A DNA stretch of 64,000 bases from assembly GCA_902799905.1 (NCBI GenBank), contig CADCCB010000009.1:18987-82986 (forward strand), read 5' to 3'. Positions 16,750 through 24,567 of this stretch are shown here, piece after piece. This stretch comes from an uncultured Prevotellaceae bacterium. Lineage in GTDB: Bacteria > Bacteroidota > Bacteroidia > Bacteroidales > Bacteroidaceae. Under the pieces are notes generated by a model. It did no database searches, was not told the origin of the DNA, and saw nothing but the letters and a program-made list of their open reading frames with translations. Position numbers and translations under genes: made by a program. Position 1 is the first letter of the stretch. Each line of letters begins with the position of its first letter.

Positions 16750-17841
16750 ATGAAGAAATTTGTGATGATGGTAGCAGCCGCCATGATGGTTGCATTGCAC
16801 ATTCAGGGACAGGCTATTCAGACAGTAGATAGCGAGGGTAACGCCATTCCGCTGGTCACCGTGCTGGACATGGATGGCAACATGATCGGAACGACAAACA
16901 TCAATGGCGAACTGGCCGACGTGAAAGGCGCTGCCAAGATAACGGTGACCCATGTGGCCTACAAGCCGCAGATAGTGACGATAGCATCGCTGCAGAACGG
17001 ACGCGTGACGATGGAAGACCTGGACTATGGGCTGAAGGAGATTGTCATAACCCCCAAGCCCTACCTCTACGTAGAGTACTATTTCCGGGGGTTCCGCTAC
17101 ATCGGCGACTCGCTCAGGGCCTATGGCGCCGGCATCTACCCCGCCATCTTCGATGTCAAGAAACACTATGAGGCCGACACGCGCACCCATTGGTCGTATG
17201 GCGCATTCTCCAACAAGGCCAAGAGCTGGCACGGCGTGCATATCGTCAACCGGGTGAAATCGTGGATAAAGGGTTCTTCCCACATGTCGATTGAGAAATT
17301 CTTGACGACAGAGAAGGGCAAGGAGAAGTACAACGCAAGCATCGTGGAAGAAAAGCCCAACGTGTGGCGCGTGGAGATTTCCAACGAGGTGGTGGGACAG
17401 ATTGTGCACAGCAACGGGCAGAGCCGCGCCACCCTGGATGGCTCGCGCATGCAGATGTACTCGAACGAGATTCATGGCGAGACCAAGATGCTGGAGAAGC
17501 GTCAGAAAATGGACTATAAATACCAGTATGCGGAGATCTTCAAACTGGCCGACGAGGACAACGAACTGCCTGACATCGCACGCCACCAGATGACGATGGA
17601 CCATTGGGAATATAACGGCGGGAAGGGCCGCGACATAGAGATCTACTACATCTATACCGTTGACCACGGCTTTGTAGACGCCGCCACCTTCAAGGCCCGT
17701 AGCAAGGAACTGAACGGCAACTATGTGGGCAACATGACCCTTGAGGACCTGCAGAAATACGAGGCCAGTCACAACATCCCGCCGCTCGCCCCCGCACAGT
17801 TGGAGGCCATCAAAGCGCTGAAGAAGGGCCAGGGCAAATAA
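16750..17841 (+). CDS. Exported protein with carboxypeptidase-regulatory-like domain
   Basis: A 363-aa protein with signal peptide (MKKFVMMVAAAMMVALHIQG). The following about 80 residues resemble the beta-sandwich carboxypeptidase-regulatory-like domain found at the N-terminus of TonB-dependent receptors and other Bacteroidetes surface proteins (SEGNAIPLVTV..GTTNINGEL.., VTHVAYKPQIVTI). The rest, residues about 100-363, is unrecognised and rich in charged residues; there is no beta-barrel domain. An upstream ATG at 16729 overlapping ald is possible, but the methionine at 16750 gives the standard signal peptide. Confidence 0.72.
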   Translation: MKKFVMMVAAAMMVALHIQGQAIQTVDSEGNAIPLVTVLDMDGNMIGTTNINGELADVKGAAKITVTHVAYKPQIVTIASLQNGRVTMEDLDYGLKEIVITPKPYLYVEYYFRGFRYIGDSLRAYGAGIYPAIFDVKKHYEADTRTHWSYGAFSNKAKSWHGVHIVNRVKSWIKGSSHMSIEKFLTTEKGKEKYNASIVEEKPNVWRVEISNEVVGQIVHSNGQSRATLDGSRMQMYSNEIHGETKMLEKRQKMDYKYQYAEIFKLADEDNELPDIARHQMTMDHWEYNGGKGRDIEIYYIYTVDHGFVDAATFKARSKELNGNYVGNMTLEDLQKYEASHNIPPLAPAQLEAIKALKKGQGK

Positions 17842-17957
17842 CTACAAACTCCCGATGCCTCGCACCTTCCAACGATACAGGCGTCAGCGTGACCTCTACA
17901 CGATTTACACCTGCGCGCTCGATACTAAACTCCTCACTAAACACGAAACATTGACGT

Positions 17958-18035
17958 GATGCCTACGAGCGCATGATTGTACTGGCCGAGGAACGCTACG
18001 GCATTCCCATCCGAAAAAAATCAGATGCCAAGTAA
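17958..18035 (+). pseudogene. 3' remnant of IS3-family orfA
   Basis: Frame DAYERMIVLAEERYGIPIRK.. ends with a stop at 18033-18035 and matches the C-terminal end typical of IS3-family OrfA proteins (ERxIxxAExxxxIPIRKK). An in-frame stop lies directly upstream (17952-17954), so the DNA-binding N-terminal part of OrfA is absent. A run of seven A residues at 18014-18020 is the expected slippery site for -1 frameshifting into orfB. Confidence 0.6.
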
Positions 18036-18049
18036 TCACAGCCCTGGCA

Positions 18050-18973
18050 GTGGAGGTGCATGTCTACAAGATTGCGCCTCTCTGCCGATTGCTTAGCATA
18101 TCCAGATGGGGCTATTACAAGCATGACGAGAAGGAAGACGAGGAGGCCGTTCTCATCACGAGCGTAGTGCTCTACTGCCATTACATCCGTGCTCCGGACA
18201 ACCTGCCGAAGTCTAGCTGCCGCGAGCTTCTGGACCTTTGCAGACAGTACTTCGGCGTGAAGTTTACCCTTGGGCGCGACCGTTTCTACGACGTGCTGCG
18301 GGCCAACGGGCTGATGCTGCGCAGAAAACGACACAGGCCCAAGACGACGAATTCCAACCACAACAACCGTATCTGGCCCGACCTGCTTAATACCACTCCG
18401 AAACTGGTTGCCAGATATGCAGGCCATTTGGTGGTGGCAGACATTACCTATGTATATTGCAGCGAGGGCTTCGGCTACCTGTCGCTGTTGACAGATGCCT
18501 ATACACGCTATATCGTGGGCTGGTGCTTCCATAAAACGCTGGAAACTGACGGTCCTCTGAAAGCCCTGACAATGGCCCTTGAATGCTATGCCGGCTTTGG
18601 CATCGACCTCTCGGAGCTGATTCATCACTCAGACCGCGGCGTACAGTACACATCGCAGGTATACATAGAGATGCTTCTTTCCATCAACGCAAGAATCAGC
18701 ATGACACAGACGGGCGATCCGCTGCACAATGCGCTGGCAGAGAGGATGAACAACACGATGAAGAACTCCTGGCTTTTCAACAACGGCGACCTAGACTTCA
18801 TCAACACTGGGGGCTCGATAGGCAATTCCATCTATATGTACAACCATGCTCGTCCGCATCAGGCTCTGGGCATGAAGACCCCGTACGAGATGATGACGGG
18901 GCGTAGCGATAACCCGTTGCTTGGATACTCCCTACAGCAAGGGAATACAGACGATGAAAATACTATCAAATAA
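18050..18973 (+). CDS. IS3-family transposase OrfB (DDE integrase domain)
   Basis: The integrase core (rve) contains the three catalytic acidic residues: Asp in VVADITYVYC, Asp in IHHSDRGVQYTS, and Glu in NALAERMNNTMKN. The N-terminal LCRLLSISRWGYYKH is typical of OrfB. The frame is open upstream of 18050 through the A7 slippery run, so the natural product is probably an OrfAB fusion made by -1 frameshifting; the GTG at 18050 is only a nominal start. With orfA truncated, autonomous transposition is doubtful. Confidence 0.9.
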   Translation: MEVHVYKIAPLCRLLSISRWGYYKHDEKEDEEAVLITSVVLYCHYIRAPDNLPKSSCRELLDLCRQYFGVKFTLGRDRFYDVLRANGLMLRRKRHRPKTTNSNHNNRIWPDLLNTTPKLVARYAGHLVVADITYVYCSEGFGYLSLLTDAYTRYIVGWCFHKTLETDGPLKALTMALECYAGFGIDLSELIHHSDRGVQYTSQVYIEMLLSINARISMTQTGDPLHNALAERMNNTMKNSWLFNNGDLDFINTGGSIGNSIYMYNHARPHQALGMKTPYEMMTGRSDNPLLGYSLQQGNTDDENTIK

Positions 18974-19000
18974 GTGTATAACAATTAAAAAATTAAGAAC

Positions 19001-19199
19001 ATGAAACAGAAACTGATTACAGAAATTAGAAGCATCCTTGACTTTATGGAGGAGTTTGACACCTTAGTCAGCAAAGCAAGAGAGAAGGGTGACGAAGAAT
19101 GGGAAAACAATCTCTATGCAGCACTCAGCTGTGCTGAGAGACTACGTTGGACTGCTCCTGGGAGACAAGAAGGAAGAGGATGACGAATTGCCGTTCTGA
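19001..19199 (+). pseudogene. Small hypothetical gene with a probable 1-nt frameshift
   Basis: The first frame starts MKQKLITEIRSILDFMEEFD, reads well to YAALS (about 19129), then turns into unlikely sequence and stops at 19183. Skipping one base near 19130 continues as VLRDYVGLLLGDKKEEDDE, ending LPF and TGA at 19197-19199. The joined product would be about 65 aa with an acidic tail ending DDELPF, like the tips of single-stranded-DNA-binding proteins. Either a real +1 insertion or a sequencing error. It lies 27 nt after the transposase gene. Confidence 0.55.
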
Positions 19200-19354
19200 C
19201 AACAAAATCAGGAATAAACTTGCGTAATCAAAAGTAAATGTCTATCTTTGCACTGCCAATAAGACGGCTGACAGAATATGCCTTGATTTTGTCATGTGAA
19301 TAACTGTCAACCGTCTTAGGACAAAGATTTTGGTGTGACAGTTTTTAGTATCCC

Positions 19355-19502
19355 CAACGATGACAAATGACAGATGACAGTTTTTGAAAAAAGTTTGACT
19401 ATTAATATTAGTATTATATATATTATAATATATATAATACTAATATATCTTCTTTCTCAATTTCAGAAAACTGTCATCTGTCATAACTGTCATTTGTCGT
19501 TG
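19355..19502. repeat. Inverted tandem-repeat arrays flanking an AT palindrome
   Basis: Left arm 19355-19385 carries TGACAAATGACAGATGACAG plus a T run; right arm 19466-19502 is its reverse complement with one extra 9-nt unit (AACTGTCAT). The arms enclose an A+T-only stretch with a perfect palindrome (19405-19446). No gene is visible in 19200-19621. Confidence 0.85.
19405..19446. repeat. Perfect 42-bp AT palindrome
   Basis: Every base from 19405 to 19426 pairs with 19446 down to 19425 as an uninterrupted inverted repeat; only two G/C pairs occur (G411/C440). It could form a cruciform or a long hairpin. It is centred between the inverted 9-nt arrays. Confidence 0.9.
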
Positions 19503-19576
19503 CCAAATAGGCAAGGCGCACACGCTAAGAGGATTAGAATTAAGGGCTTAAAAATGGTTAGTAAGGGTGAGGCAAA

Positions 19577-19597
19577 ATGACAAATGACGGATGACAG
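19577..19597. repeat. Third copy of the TGACAAATGACNGATGACAG unit
   Basis: ATGACAAATGACGGATGACAG, same orientation as the left arm at 19360-19380, one mismatch. It lies directly before the 3' end of mnmE. Confidence 0.7.
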
Positions 19598-19621
19598 TAA
19601 TTTTATTTTCCCACGCAGAAT

Positions 19622-21031
19622 CTACTTTCCGACGCAGAAATGTTGAAAAATATTACCAAGTACTTCGTCGGTTGTAATCTGCCCTCCGGTGATCTCGGCA
19701 AGGGTGTCTAAGGCTTGGTGGAGGTCTTCGCTCAGGAGGTCTCCGCTGAGTTGCGATTGCAGACCGTCGATCACCCGCTGAATACTGTCGTGGGCACGCA
19801 TCAAGGCATCGTAGTGGCGGGCGTTAGTCACGATGACTTCGTTCTCTGTGAGGGTGGGGATGTCGGCAGCCTCGTAGATGGCTTGCTCCAATGCGTCGAT
19901 GCCGGTGCCATATTTGGCGCTGATGGCAACGGATGGTGTGCTTAACAATTTATAACTATTGTTATCGCCTTTATCTGATTTGTTTCTTACGATGATAAGT
20001 TTCTTGTTTCCAGTGCGTTGTATTATATCGTTAATTTCTTGGTTTGATGATTCTCTGTCAATTAGCCAAAGTACGATACGGGCCTTGTCGATGGCCTGGT
20101 AAGTGCGATTGATACCTATCTGCTCGATGGTGTCGGTGGTCTGTCGGATACCGGCAGTATCGATGAAACGGAAGGTGACGCCCTGGATGTCGATGGTGTC
20201 TTCGATGGTGTCGCGGGTAGTGCCATGAATGTCTGAGACGATGGCACGATCGTCTTTCAACAGGCGGTTCAACAGGGTTGACTTGCCCACGTTTGTCTTG
20301 CCCACAATGGCCACAGGGATGCCTTGCTTAAGTGCCTGTCCGGTCTCGAATGAATGGGCAAGATGGTTGATGTGTTTGTCAATTTCTTTCGTTAATTCCT
20401 GTAACTCGCTTCGGTCGGCAAACTCCAGGTCTTCGTGGTCAGAGAAGTCCAGTTCCAGTTCGAGCAGAGAAGTGAGTTTGAGCAGTTGTTCGCGCAGTTG
20501 GGCAAGTCTTGACGAAAAATGGCCTCGCAGTTGTGACAAGGCAATGTCGTGGGTGGCTTTGTTGGTGGATGCGATGAGGTCGGCTACGGCCTCGGCTTGG
20601 CTCAGGTCCATCTTGCCGTTGAGGTAGGCCCGCTTGGTGAACTCACCTGGTTCGGCCATTCGGCAGCCGTTGGCTACCAGCAGTTGCAACACCTTGTTCA
20701 GAATATAGCGGGAGCCATGACAGGAGATCTCCGCGCTGTCCTCGCCGGTGTAGGAATGAGGGGCACGGAAGACGGAGACCAGCACCTCATCGAGGATTGA
20801 TTGATGCGGGGGAACCGCATCACACCCTAAGGCATTGTGGTGATGCGATTCAGTCGCATCACTTTCTGTCGTCCCCCCCTCGAGGATATGCCCGTAGTGG
20901 ATGGTGTTGGGGCTGGCATTCACGAGATTCTTGGTGAATATACGAGAAAGAATCTCAAGCGACTGAGGGCCTGAGATTCTTATGATTCCTAATGCTCCAC
21001 CAGGAGCGGTTGCGAGTGCACAGATTGTCAT
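19622..21031 (-). CDS. mnmE: tRNA uridine-5-carboxymethylaminomethyl modification GTPase
   Basis: Works with MnmG to modify wobble uridine 34 of several tRNAs. The 469-aa protein has the N-terminal tetrahydrofolate-binding domain (SYTGED.AEISCHGS), the G domain with GKTNVGKSTLLN, DIHGTTRD, DTAG and NKSD motifs, and the C-terminal CVGK. Unusually, residues about 53-78 carry an extra stretch (ESDATESHHH..CDAVPPHQ) between the expected HYGHI and DEVLVSVFRAPHSYTGED; the DNA there is two hairpins (20802-20862). Its start overlaps the DUF3784 gene stop by 4 nt. Confidence 0.95.
   Translation of the reverse strand: MTICALATAPGGALGIIRISGPQSLEILSRIFTKNLVNASPNTIHYGHILEGGTTESDATESHHHNALGCDAVPPHQSILDEVLVSVFRAPHSYTGEDSAEISCHGSRYILNKVLQLLVANGCRMAEPGEFTKRAYLNGKMDLSQAEAVADLIASTNKATHDIALSQLRGHFSSRLAQLREQLLKLTSLLELELDFSDHEDLEFADRSELQELTKEIDKHINHLAHSFETGQALKQGIPVAIVGKTNVGKSTLLNRLLKDDRAIVSDIHGTTRDTIEDTIDIQGVTFRFIDTAGIRQTTDTIEQIGINRTYQAIDKARIVLWLIDRESSNQEINDIIQRTGNKKLIIVRNKSDKGDNNSYKLLSTPSVAISAKYGTGIDALEQAIYEAADIPTLTENEVIVTNARHYDALMRAHDSIQRVIDGLQSQLSGDLLSEDLHQALDTLAEITGGQITTDEVLGNIFQHFCVGK
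20802..20862. repeat. Two palindromes inserted in frame in mnmE
   Basis: First hairpin: TGATGCGG (802-809 of 20 kb), 5-nt loop, CCGCATCA (815-822). Second: GTGATGCGA (840-848), loop TTCAG, TCGCATCAC (854-862). They encode DAVPPH and DATESH. The second shares the core GCGACTGARTCGC with the palindrome at 26062-26080. Confidence 0.85.
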
Positions 21032-21327
21032 TTCTTCTTTGCCCAGGTATTTGCTAATATGATGAATATCATTGCTACTACTATGAAAACAAACCCTGCC
21101 CCCATCTGACCTTTGGAATTGTCACCAATGACAGGCAGAACGCTTACAAAGCCTGCTGTTATCACAGAAAGGATAGCCATCAGGATGCGCAAACGCTTGA
21201 TATTGACTTCCTTCTTTTCTTCTTCGCTGGCAGTATTGTATCCTGCAATCAACTTATCGCCCTTGCCCATCAGAAAGATGAGGGCAAGGACGAGAAAGGC
21301 AACTGCAAATACAATACTGACAATCAT
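21028..21327 (-). CDS. DUF3784-type small membrane protein
   Basis: A 99-aa protein with three hydrophobic helices (about residues 1-20, 47-67 and 75-94) separated by a charged loop (MGKGDKLIAGYNTASEEEKKE). The GKGDxLIAGYNT loop is characteristic of DUF3784 proteins of Bacteroidetes and Firmicutes. Function is unknown. It overlaps both neighbours by 4 nt, so nucleoside phosphorylase, this gene and mnmE form one translationally coupled operon. Confidence 0.8.
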   Translation of the reverse strand: MIVSIVFAVAFLVLALIFLMGKGDKLIAGYNTASEEEKKEVNIKRLRILMAILSVITAGFVSVLPVIGDNSKGQMGAGFVFIVVAMIFIILANTWAKKK

Positions 21328-22199
21328 ATTCTATCAAGAACTTTCTCAATCAGCGTGTCGATGGAGTTCTTGTACTCGGTGTTCATCTTCTGGGCATAGC
21401 GGTTGGCGATGACCATGCAGCAAGTCATTGCTCGGTGGCCAAGCAGCGAGGCGAGACCGGCAAGGGCCGACGACTCCATCTCGAAGTTGCAGATCTTCAT
21501 GCCCTCATATTCGAACGACTCTATCTTCTTGTTCTGGTCAGGATCGGCAATGTCAGCACGCAGTTGACGGCCTTGGGGACCGTAGAAGCCACCGCAGGCC
21601 ACAGTATAGCCACGCACCATGTCGTCTTGCGCTATCTGGTCGATGAGGTCGGCATCGGCCACGGCCACATAGGGCGCACCCTTGATGGGGTCCCATTGCA
21701 TGTGCTCACAGAAGGCTTTCTCCATGGGGATGTCGCACACCACATTGCGCCCGGCGTAGTAGTTGAGCAGGCCGTCGAAACCGATGCTCTTGACGCTGGC
21801 CACGAAACAGCCGGTAGGCGTGAATGGCTGCAGACCACCACAGGTGCCTATGCGTACCATAGTCAGCGTGCGGTGTTCGTCGCGCTCTGTACGCGTGGCG
21901 TAGTCGATATTGGCAAGCGTGTCGAGTTCGTTGGCTACGATGTCTATATTGTCACATCCGATGCCGTGGCTCTGACAAGTGATTCGCTTCCCTTTGTAGG
22001 TGCCGGTGATGGTGTGGAACTCACGGCTCGAGACCTCGCACTCTCGTGTGTCGAAGTGGTCGGCCACGGTGTTCACACGTGCAGGATCGCCTACGAGCAC
22101 TACTCTGTCGGCCAGTTGTTCCGGCTTCAGATGGAGATGAAAACACGAACCGTCGGCATTGATGATCAGTTCTGATTCGGGGAATGTCCTTTTTGTCAT
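21324..22199 (-). CDS. Nucleoside phosphorylase (uridine phosphorylase-like)
   Basis: A 291-aa enzyme of the PNP/UDP family, which cleaves nucleosides with phosphate. Motifs: VVLVGDPARV (phosphate-binding), HGIGCDNIDIVANEL, MVRIGTCGGLQP, and KICNFEMESSALAGLASLLGH with the ribose-binding Glu. Length and the FEMESS motif favour the uridine-phosphorylase branch, but base specificity is not certain. First gene of the three-gene operon ending in mnmE. Confidence 0.88.
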   Translation of the reverse strand: MTKRTFPESELIINADGSCFHLHLKPEQLADRVVLVGDPARVNTVADHFDTRECEVSSREFHTITGTYKGKRITCQSHGIGCDNIDIVANELDTLANIDYATRTERDEHRTLTMVRIGTCGGLQPFTPTGCFVASVKSIGFDGLLNYYAGRNVVCDIPMEKAFCEHMQWDPIKGAPYVAVADADLIDQIAQDDMVRGYTVACGGFYGPQGRQLRADIADPDQNKKIESFEYEGMKICNFEMESSALAGLASLLGHRAMTCCMVIANRYAQKMNTEYKNSIDTLIEKVLDRI

Positions 22200-22217
22200 A
22201 GTCGTATAGATTTTTAG

Positions 22218-23258
22218 TTATTGTTGATAAGTCGCGTTGCGCTGTTGCTTCTCTTTCTTTCGGATTTCAAGTTGCAGCGTCTCCAGTTCCTTCTCGCTCT
22301 TGATGATCTCGTTGCGCAGAGTCTGGCGGTCGCTTTCAGAGGCTTTGGCATAGTAGTTGCGGGCCAGCAGCAGAGCCTTCTCGAGCACTTCGGCCTGATG
22401 GCGTAGATTGTCGAGTTCTGTTGCCGGCTTCCTGTCATTGAGGTTCTTGCCGCTAATGGCTTCAGCCTTGGCAGCCTCCAGACGCTGCATGGCCTCATTG
22501 CGTGCGTTTATATTGTACCACGTGTCGGAAATGCGGTCAATTCGGGCCAGCGAGCGTAGTTTCTCGTCGCTGTAGGCTTCCGACGGGTAGATCTTCCTAG
22601 TGGCGTTAGGCACAAAGACGTAGATGCACACCTTGTCTGCCGGCTGTCGGCGGTCGGTGACGAAATAGCCTAGTTGGTGCCTTTCGTCGATGGCATACAG
22701 ATAGTCGTTGGCCTCGCTGGAGAAGGGCATGCCAATATTTTCTGCCTTCAGGAAAGCAGCATCCTCGCCGTCGAAGCGGGTGACGAAGAGGTCGTAGCCG
22801 CCAATGCTCTTCTCACCCTTTTGCGCCATGTAGAGTGTGATGCCGTCGGGCATGAGGAAGGGGAAGTTGGCAGCATCGTCGCTGATGCCCTGGGCACGCA
22901 CAGGCGTGGTCCAGTAGTTGCCGATGTAGTCGCTGATGGTGATATGGCTCAGCGAGTCGGTGGCATCGAAAGTGGAAGCCAGCCGATGGTCGCCCAACTC
23001 GTTGGTAAACTGCGCCAGCGAGTCTTTCATCTCTATTGTGCCGCATTCTGACGATAGGGGAATGTGACTGATGAAGTTGCTCTTATCAACCACCATGCTG
23101 TCGATGAACATGATCTGCTGGGTGGCAGCCAGCATCTGAGCGATGCGCGGATCTTCTACAATGACTTGCTTTTTTGCCGGCTTCTTTCTTTTCTGTGCGT
23201 CTGCTGGCGTAATGCCCAGCAGCAGCAATGCCAGCAGCAGTATTGAATATCTTTTCAT
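22218..23258 (-). CDS. Exported PD40-like / coiled-coil protein
   Basis: A 346-aa protein with signal peptide (MKRYSILLLALLLLGITPADA). The middle contains WD40-like beta-propeller (PD40) segments of the type NFPFLMPDGITLYMAQKGE and GYDLFVTR. The C-terminal about 100 residues are highly charged and probably form a coiled coil (LRHQAEVLEKALLL.., KSEKELETLQLEIRKKEKQ). The longer upstream frame was rejected because the signal peptide starts at 23258 and a -7 box sits at 23283-23290. Possibly a cell-envelope protein; exact role unknown. Confidence 0.75.
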   Translation of the reverse strand: MKRYSILLLALLLLGITPADAQKRKKPAKKQVIVEDPRIAQMLAATQQIMFIDSMVVDKSNFISHIPLSSECGTIEMKDSLAQFTNELGDHRLASTFDATDSLSHITISDYIGNYWTTPVRAQGISDDAANFPFLMPDGITLYMAQKGEKSIGGYDLFVTRFDGEDAAFLKAENIGMPFSSEANDYLYAIDERHQLGYFVTDRRQPADKVCIYVFVPNATRKIYPSEAYSDEKLRSLARIDRISDTWYNINARNEAMQRLEAAKAEAISGKNLNDRKPATELDNLRHQAEVLEKALLLARNYYAKASESDRQTLRNEIIKSEKELETLQLEIRKKEKQQRNATYQQ

Positions 23259-23282
23259 AATCGTTTTCGTATAATCAGAAAA

Positions 23283-23290
23283 CAAAAGTA
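23283..23290 (-). promoter_or_regulatory. -7 box of the PD40-like gene
   Basis: Minus-strand TACTTTTG, 25 nt upstream of the start codon; no convincing -33 element. Confidence 0.45.
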
Positions 23291-23338
23291 CGAAATATAA
23301 TTGAAACTTGCTAATCGGCAAGGCATAATTAACGGAAA

Positions 23339-24082
23339 TTAAGATTCTTCGACCAGTTTTCCGGCCCTGACAATGGCATTCCACAGCGAATGACGCGCTT
23401 CGGGATTCATCTGTTGCACCTGCTCAAACAGCCGCCGCATGTCTGTGCGGTGTGTGTCGTGCTCATAGGGGCAATGCTTGAGTTGCTTCTCGTATCCACG
23501 CAGTTCGGCATAGCGGCTGATGTCGCTTTCCTGAACCATGCATAGCGGGCGAATGATGGCAAGGGGCATCTTGCGCAACTTGAGCATCGCAGGCATGGTG
23601 TCGAATCGTCCCTGATAGAAGATATTCATCAGAGCCGTGTGTAGCAGGTCGTCCTGATGATGTCCCAGCGCGATTTTGTTGCACCCCAGTTCCTGGGCTA
23701 GATTGAATATCTGCTTTCGCCGGTACCACGAGCAGAGAAAGCAGGGAGGCTTGGGTTTGGTTTGAGATTTTTCTAAATCATCATCAAAGCGGGTGGTGAC
23801 GATATGGAGGGAAACACCGAGCGACTTGCTGAACTGCTCGAGATAGTCCGTCGAGGTCTCATAGGCAATGTTTTCCATTCGCACATGAATGGCCTCGACG
23901 CTGAAGCGGGGATGCTCTATACGTGAACGCTTGGCGAGCATCTCCAGCAGGCAGAGGGAATCCTTTCCACCGGAGAGAGCAACGAGCACATGGTCGTCAT
24001 CCTCAAGGAGATGATAGGTGGCAAATGCCTTGACGAAGCGTTCGCGGATGCGTTTTTCAAGAATATCGACTTCGGTAGTCAT
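23339..24082 (-). CDS. ttcA: TtcA-family tRNA 2-thiocytidine biosynthesis protein
   Basis: A 247-aa PP-loop ATPase. The ATP-binding SGGKDSLCLLEML motif is at residues about 35-47. The cysteine pair PPCFLCSWYRRKQIF near residue 118, together with NKIALGHHQDDLLHT, is typical of TtcA, which thiolates cytidine 32 of tRNA using an Fe-S cluster. It is 10 nt downstream of the DUF486 gene. Closely related PP-loop proteins of other specificity cannot be fully excluded. Confidence 0.83.
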   Translation of the reverse strand: MTTEVDILEKRIRERFVKAFATYHLLEDDDHVLVALSGGKDSLCLLEMLAKRSRIEHPRFSVEAIHVRMENIAYETSTDYLEQFSKSLGVSLHIVTTRFDDDLEKSQTKPKPPCFLCSWYRRKQIFNLAQELGCNKIALGHHQDDLLHTALMNIFYQGRFDTMPAMLKLRKMPLAIIRPLCMVQESDISRYAELRGYEKQLKHCPYEHDTHRTDMRRLFEQVQQMNPEARHSLWNAIVRAGKLVEES

Positions 24083-24092
24083 GATGTGCCGC

Positions 24093-24461
24093 TCACTTCA
24101 TAAAGACCAGATAGACGGCGCAGATGATGAGCAGGAAGGCGAGAATGTGGTTCCAGTGAAGATGGTTACCCTGGAACATAATGTTGGCGATGATGGCAAA
24201 GACCACTAGGGAGATGCACTCTTGTACCACCTTCAACTGTACGAGCGAGAAAGGGCCTCCGTTGCCTTCAAATCCCAGTCGGTTGGCTGGCACCTGACAG
24301 CAATACTCGAAGAAGGCGATGGCCCACGAGAACACAATGACCCCGAATAGCGGCCAGTTGCTGCTGGTGCCCGTCTCCTGAAGTTTCAAATGCCCATACC
24401 AAGCCAGCGTCATGAAGACGTTGCTTAGTATGAGCAGTATGATCGTATAAAGTCCGTTCAT
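24093..24461 (-). CDS. DUF486 family membrane protein (DMT-like)
   Basis: A 122-aa protein of four hydrophobic helices. WYGHLKLQ, the AFFEYCCQVPANRLG segment and the QLKVVQECISLVVF segment are hallmarks of DUF486, distantly related to small drug/metabolite transporters. Substrate unknown. Translated just upstream of ttcA on the same strand. Confidence 0.85.
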   Translation of the reverse strand: MNGLYTIILLILSNVFMTLAWYGHLKLQETGTSSNWPLFGVIVFSWAIAFFEYCCQVPANRLGFEGNGGPFSLVQLKVVQECISLVVFAIIANIMFQGNHLHWNHILAFLLIICAVYLVFMK

Positions 24462-24480
24462 AATCTAAAGTAATAGGTAA

Positions 24481-24567
24481 TAGTGAAAAGTGAAAAATTT
24501 GCTACCGCACACAGACTGATGAAGGGCGGCAGCAAATTATTCACTCTTCACTTTTCACTTTTCACTT
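24481..24567. repeat. Inverted pair of GTGAAAAGTGAAAAATTTGCTACCGC repeats
   Basis: Left arm 24481-24508 reads (T)AGTGAAAAGTGAAAAATTTGC..; right arm 24526-24567 is its inverse (GCGGCAGCAAATTATTCAC.. then further CACTTTT units). The right arm covers the last four codons and the stop of the Nfn-like gene. The same sequence recurs at 56003-56040 and 63755-63832. Confidence 0.85.

Larger units (their letters stand above)
17958..18973 (+). mobile_element. IS3-family insertion sequence, 5'-truncated
   Basis: Comprises the orfA remnant and an intact-looking orfB transposase. The left part, including most of orfA and the left terminal repeat, seems missing; I could not define terminal inverted repeats or a target duplication. 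The 116 nt between the previous gene and the remnant hold only a 34-codon frame with no clear family. Confidence 0.65.

Noticed and set aside
16678-17772. 364-codon minus-strand frame opposite the exported regulatory-domain protein
   Set aside because: No motif, His/Val/Leu-rich composition typical of antisense frames; the plus frame has a signal peptide and known domain.
21435-22175. 246-codon plus-strand frame opposite the nucleoside phosphorylase gene
   Set aside because: Shadow of a gene with unmistakable phosphorylase motifs.
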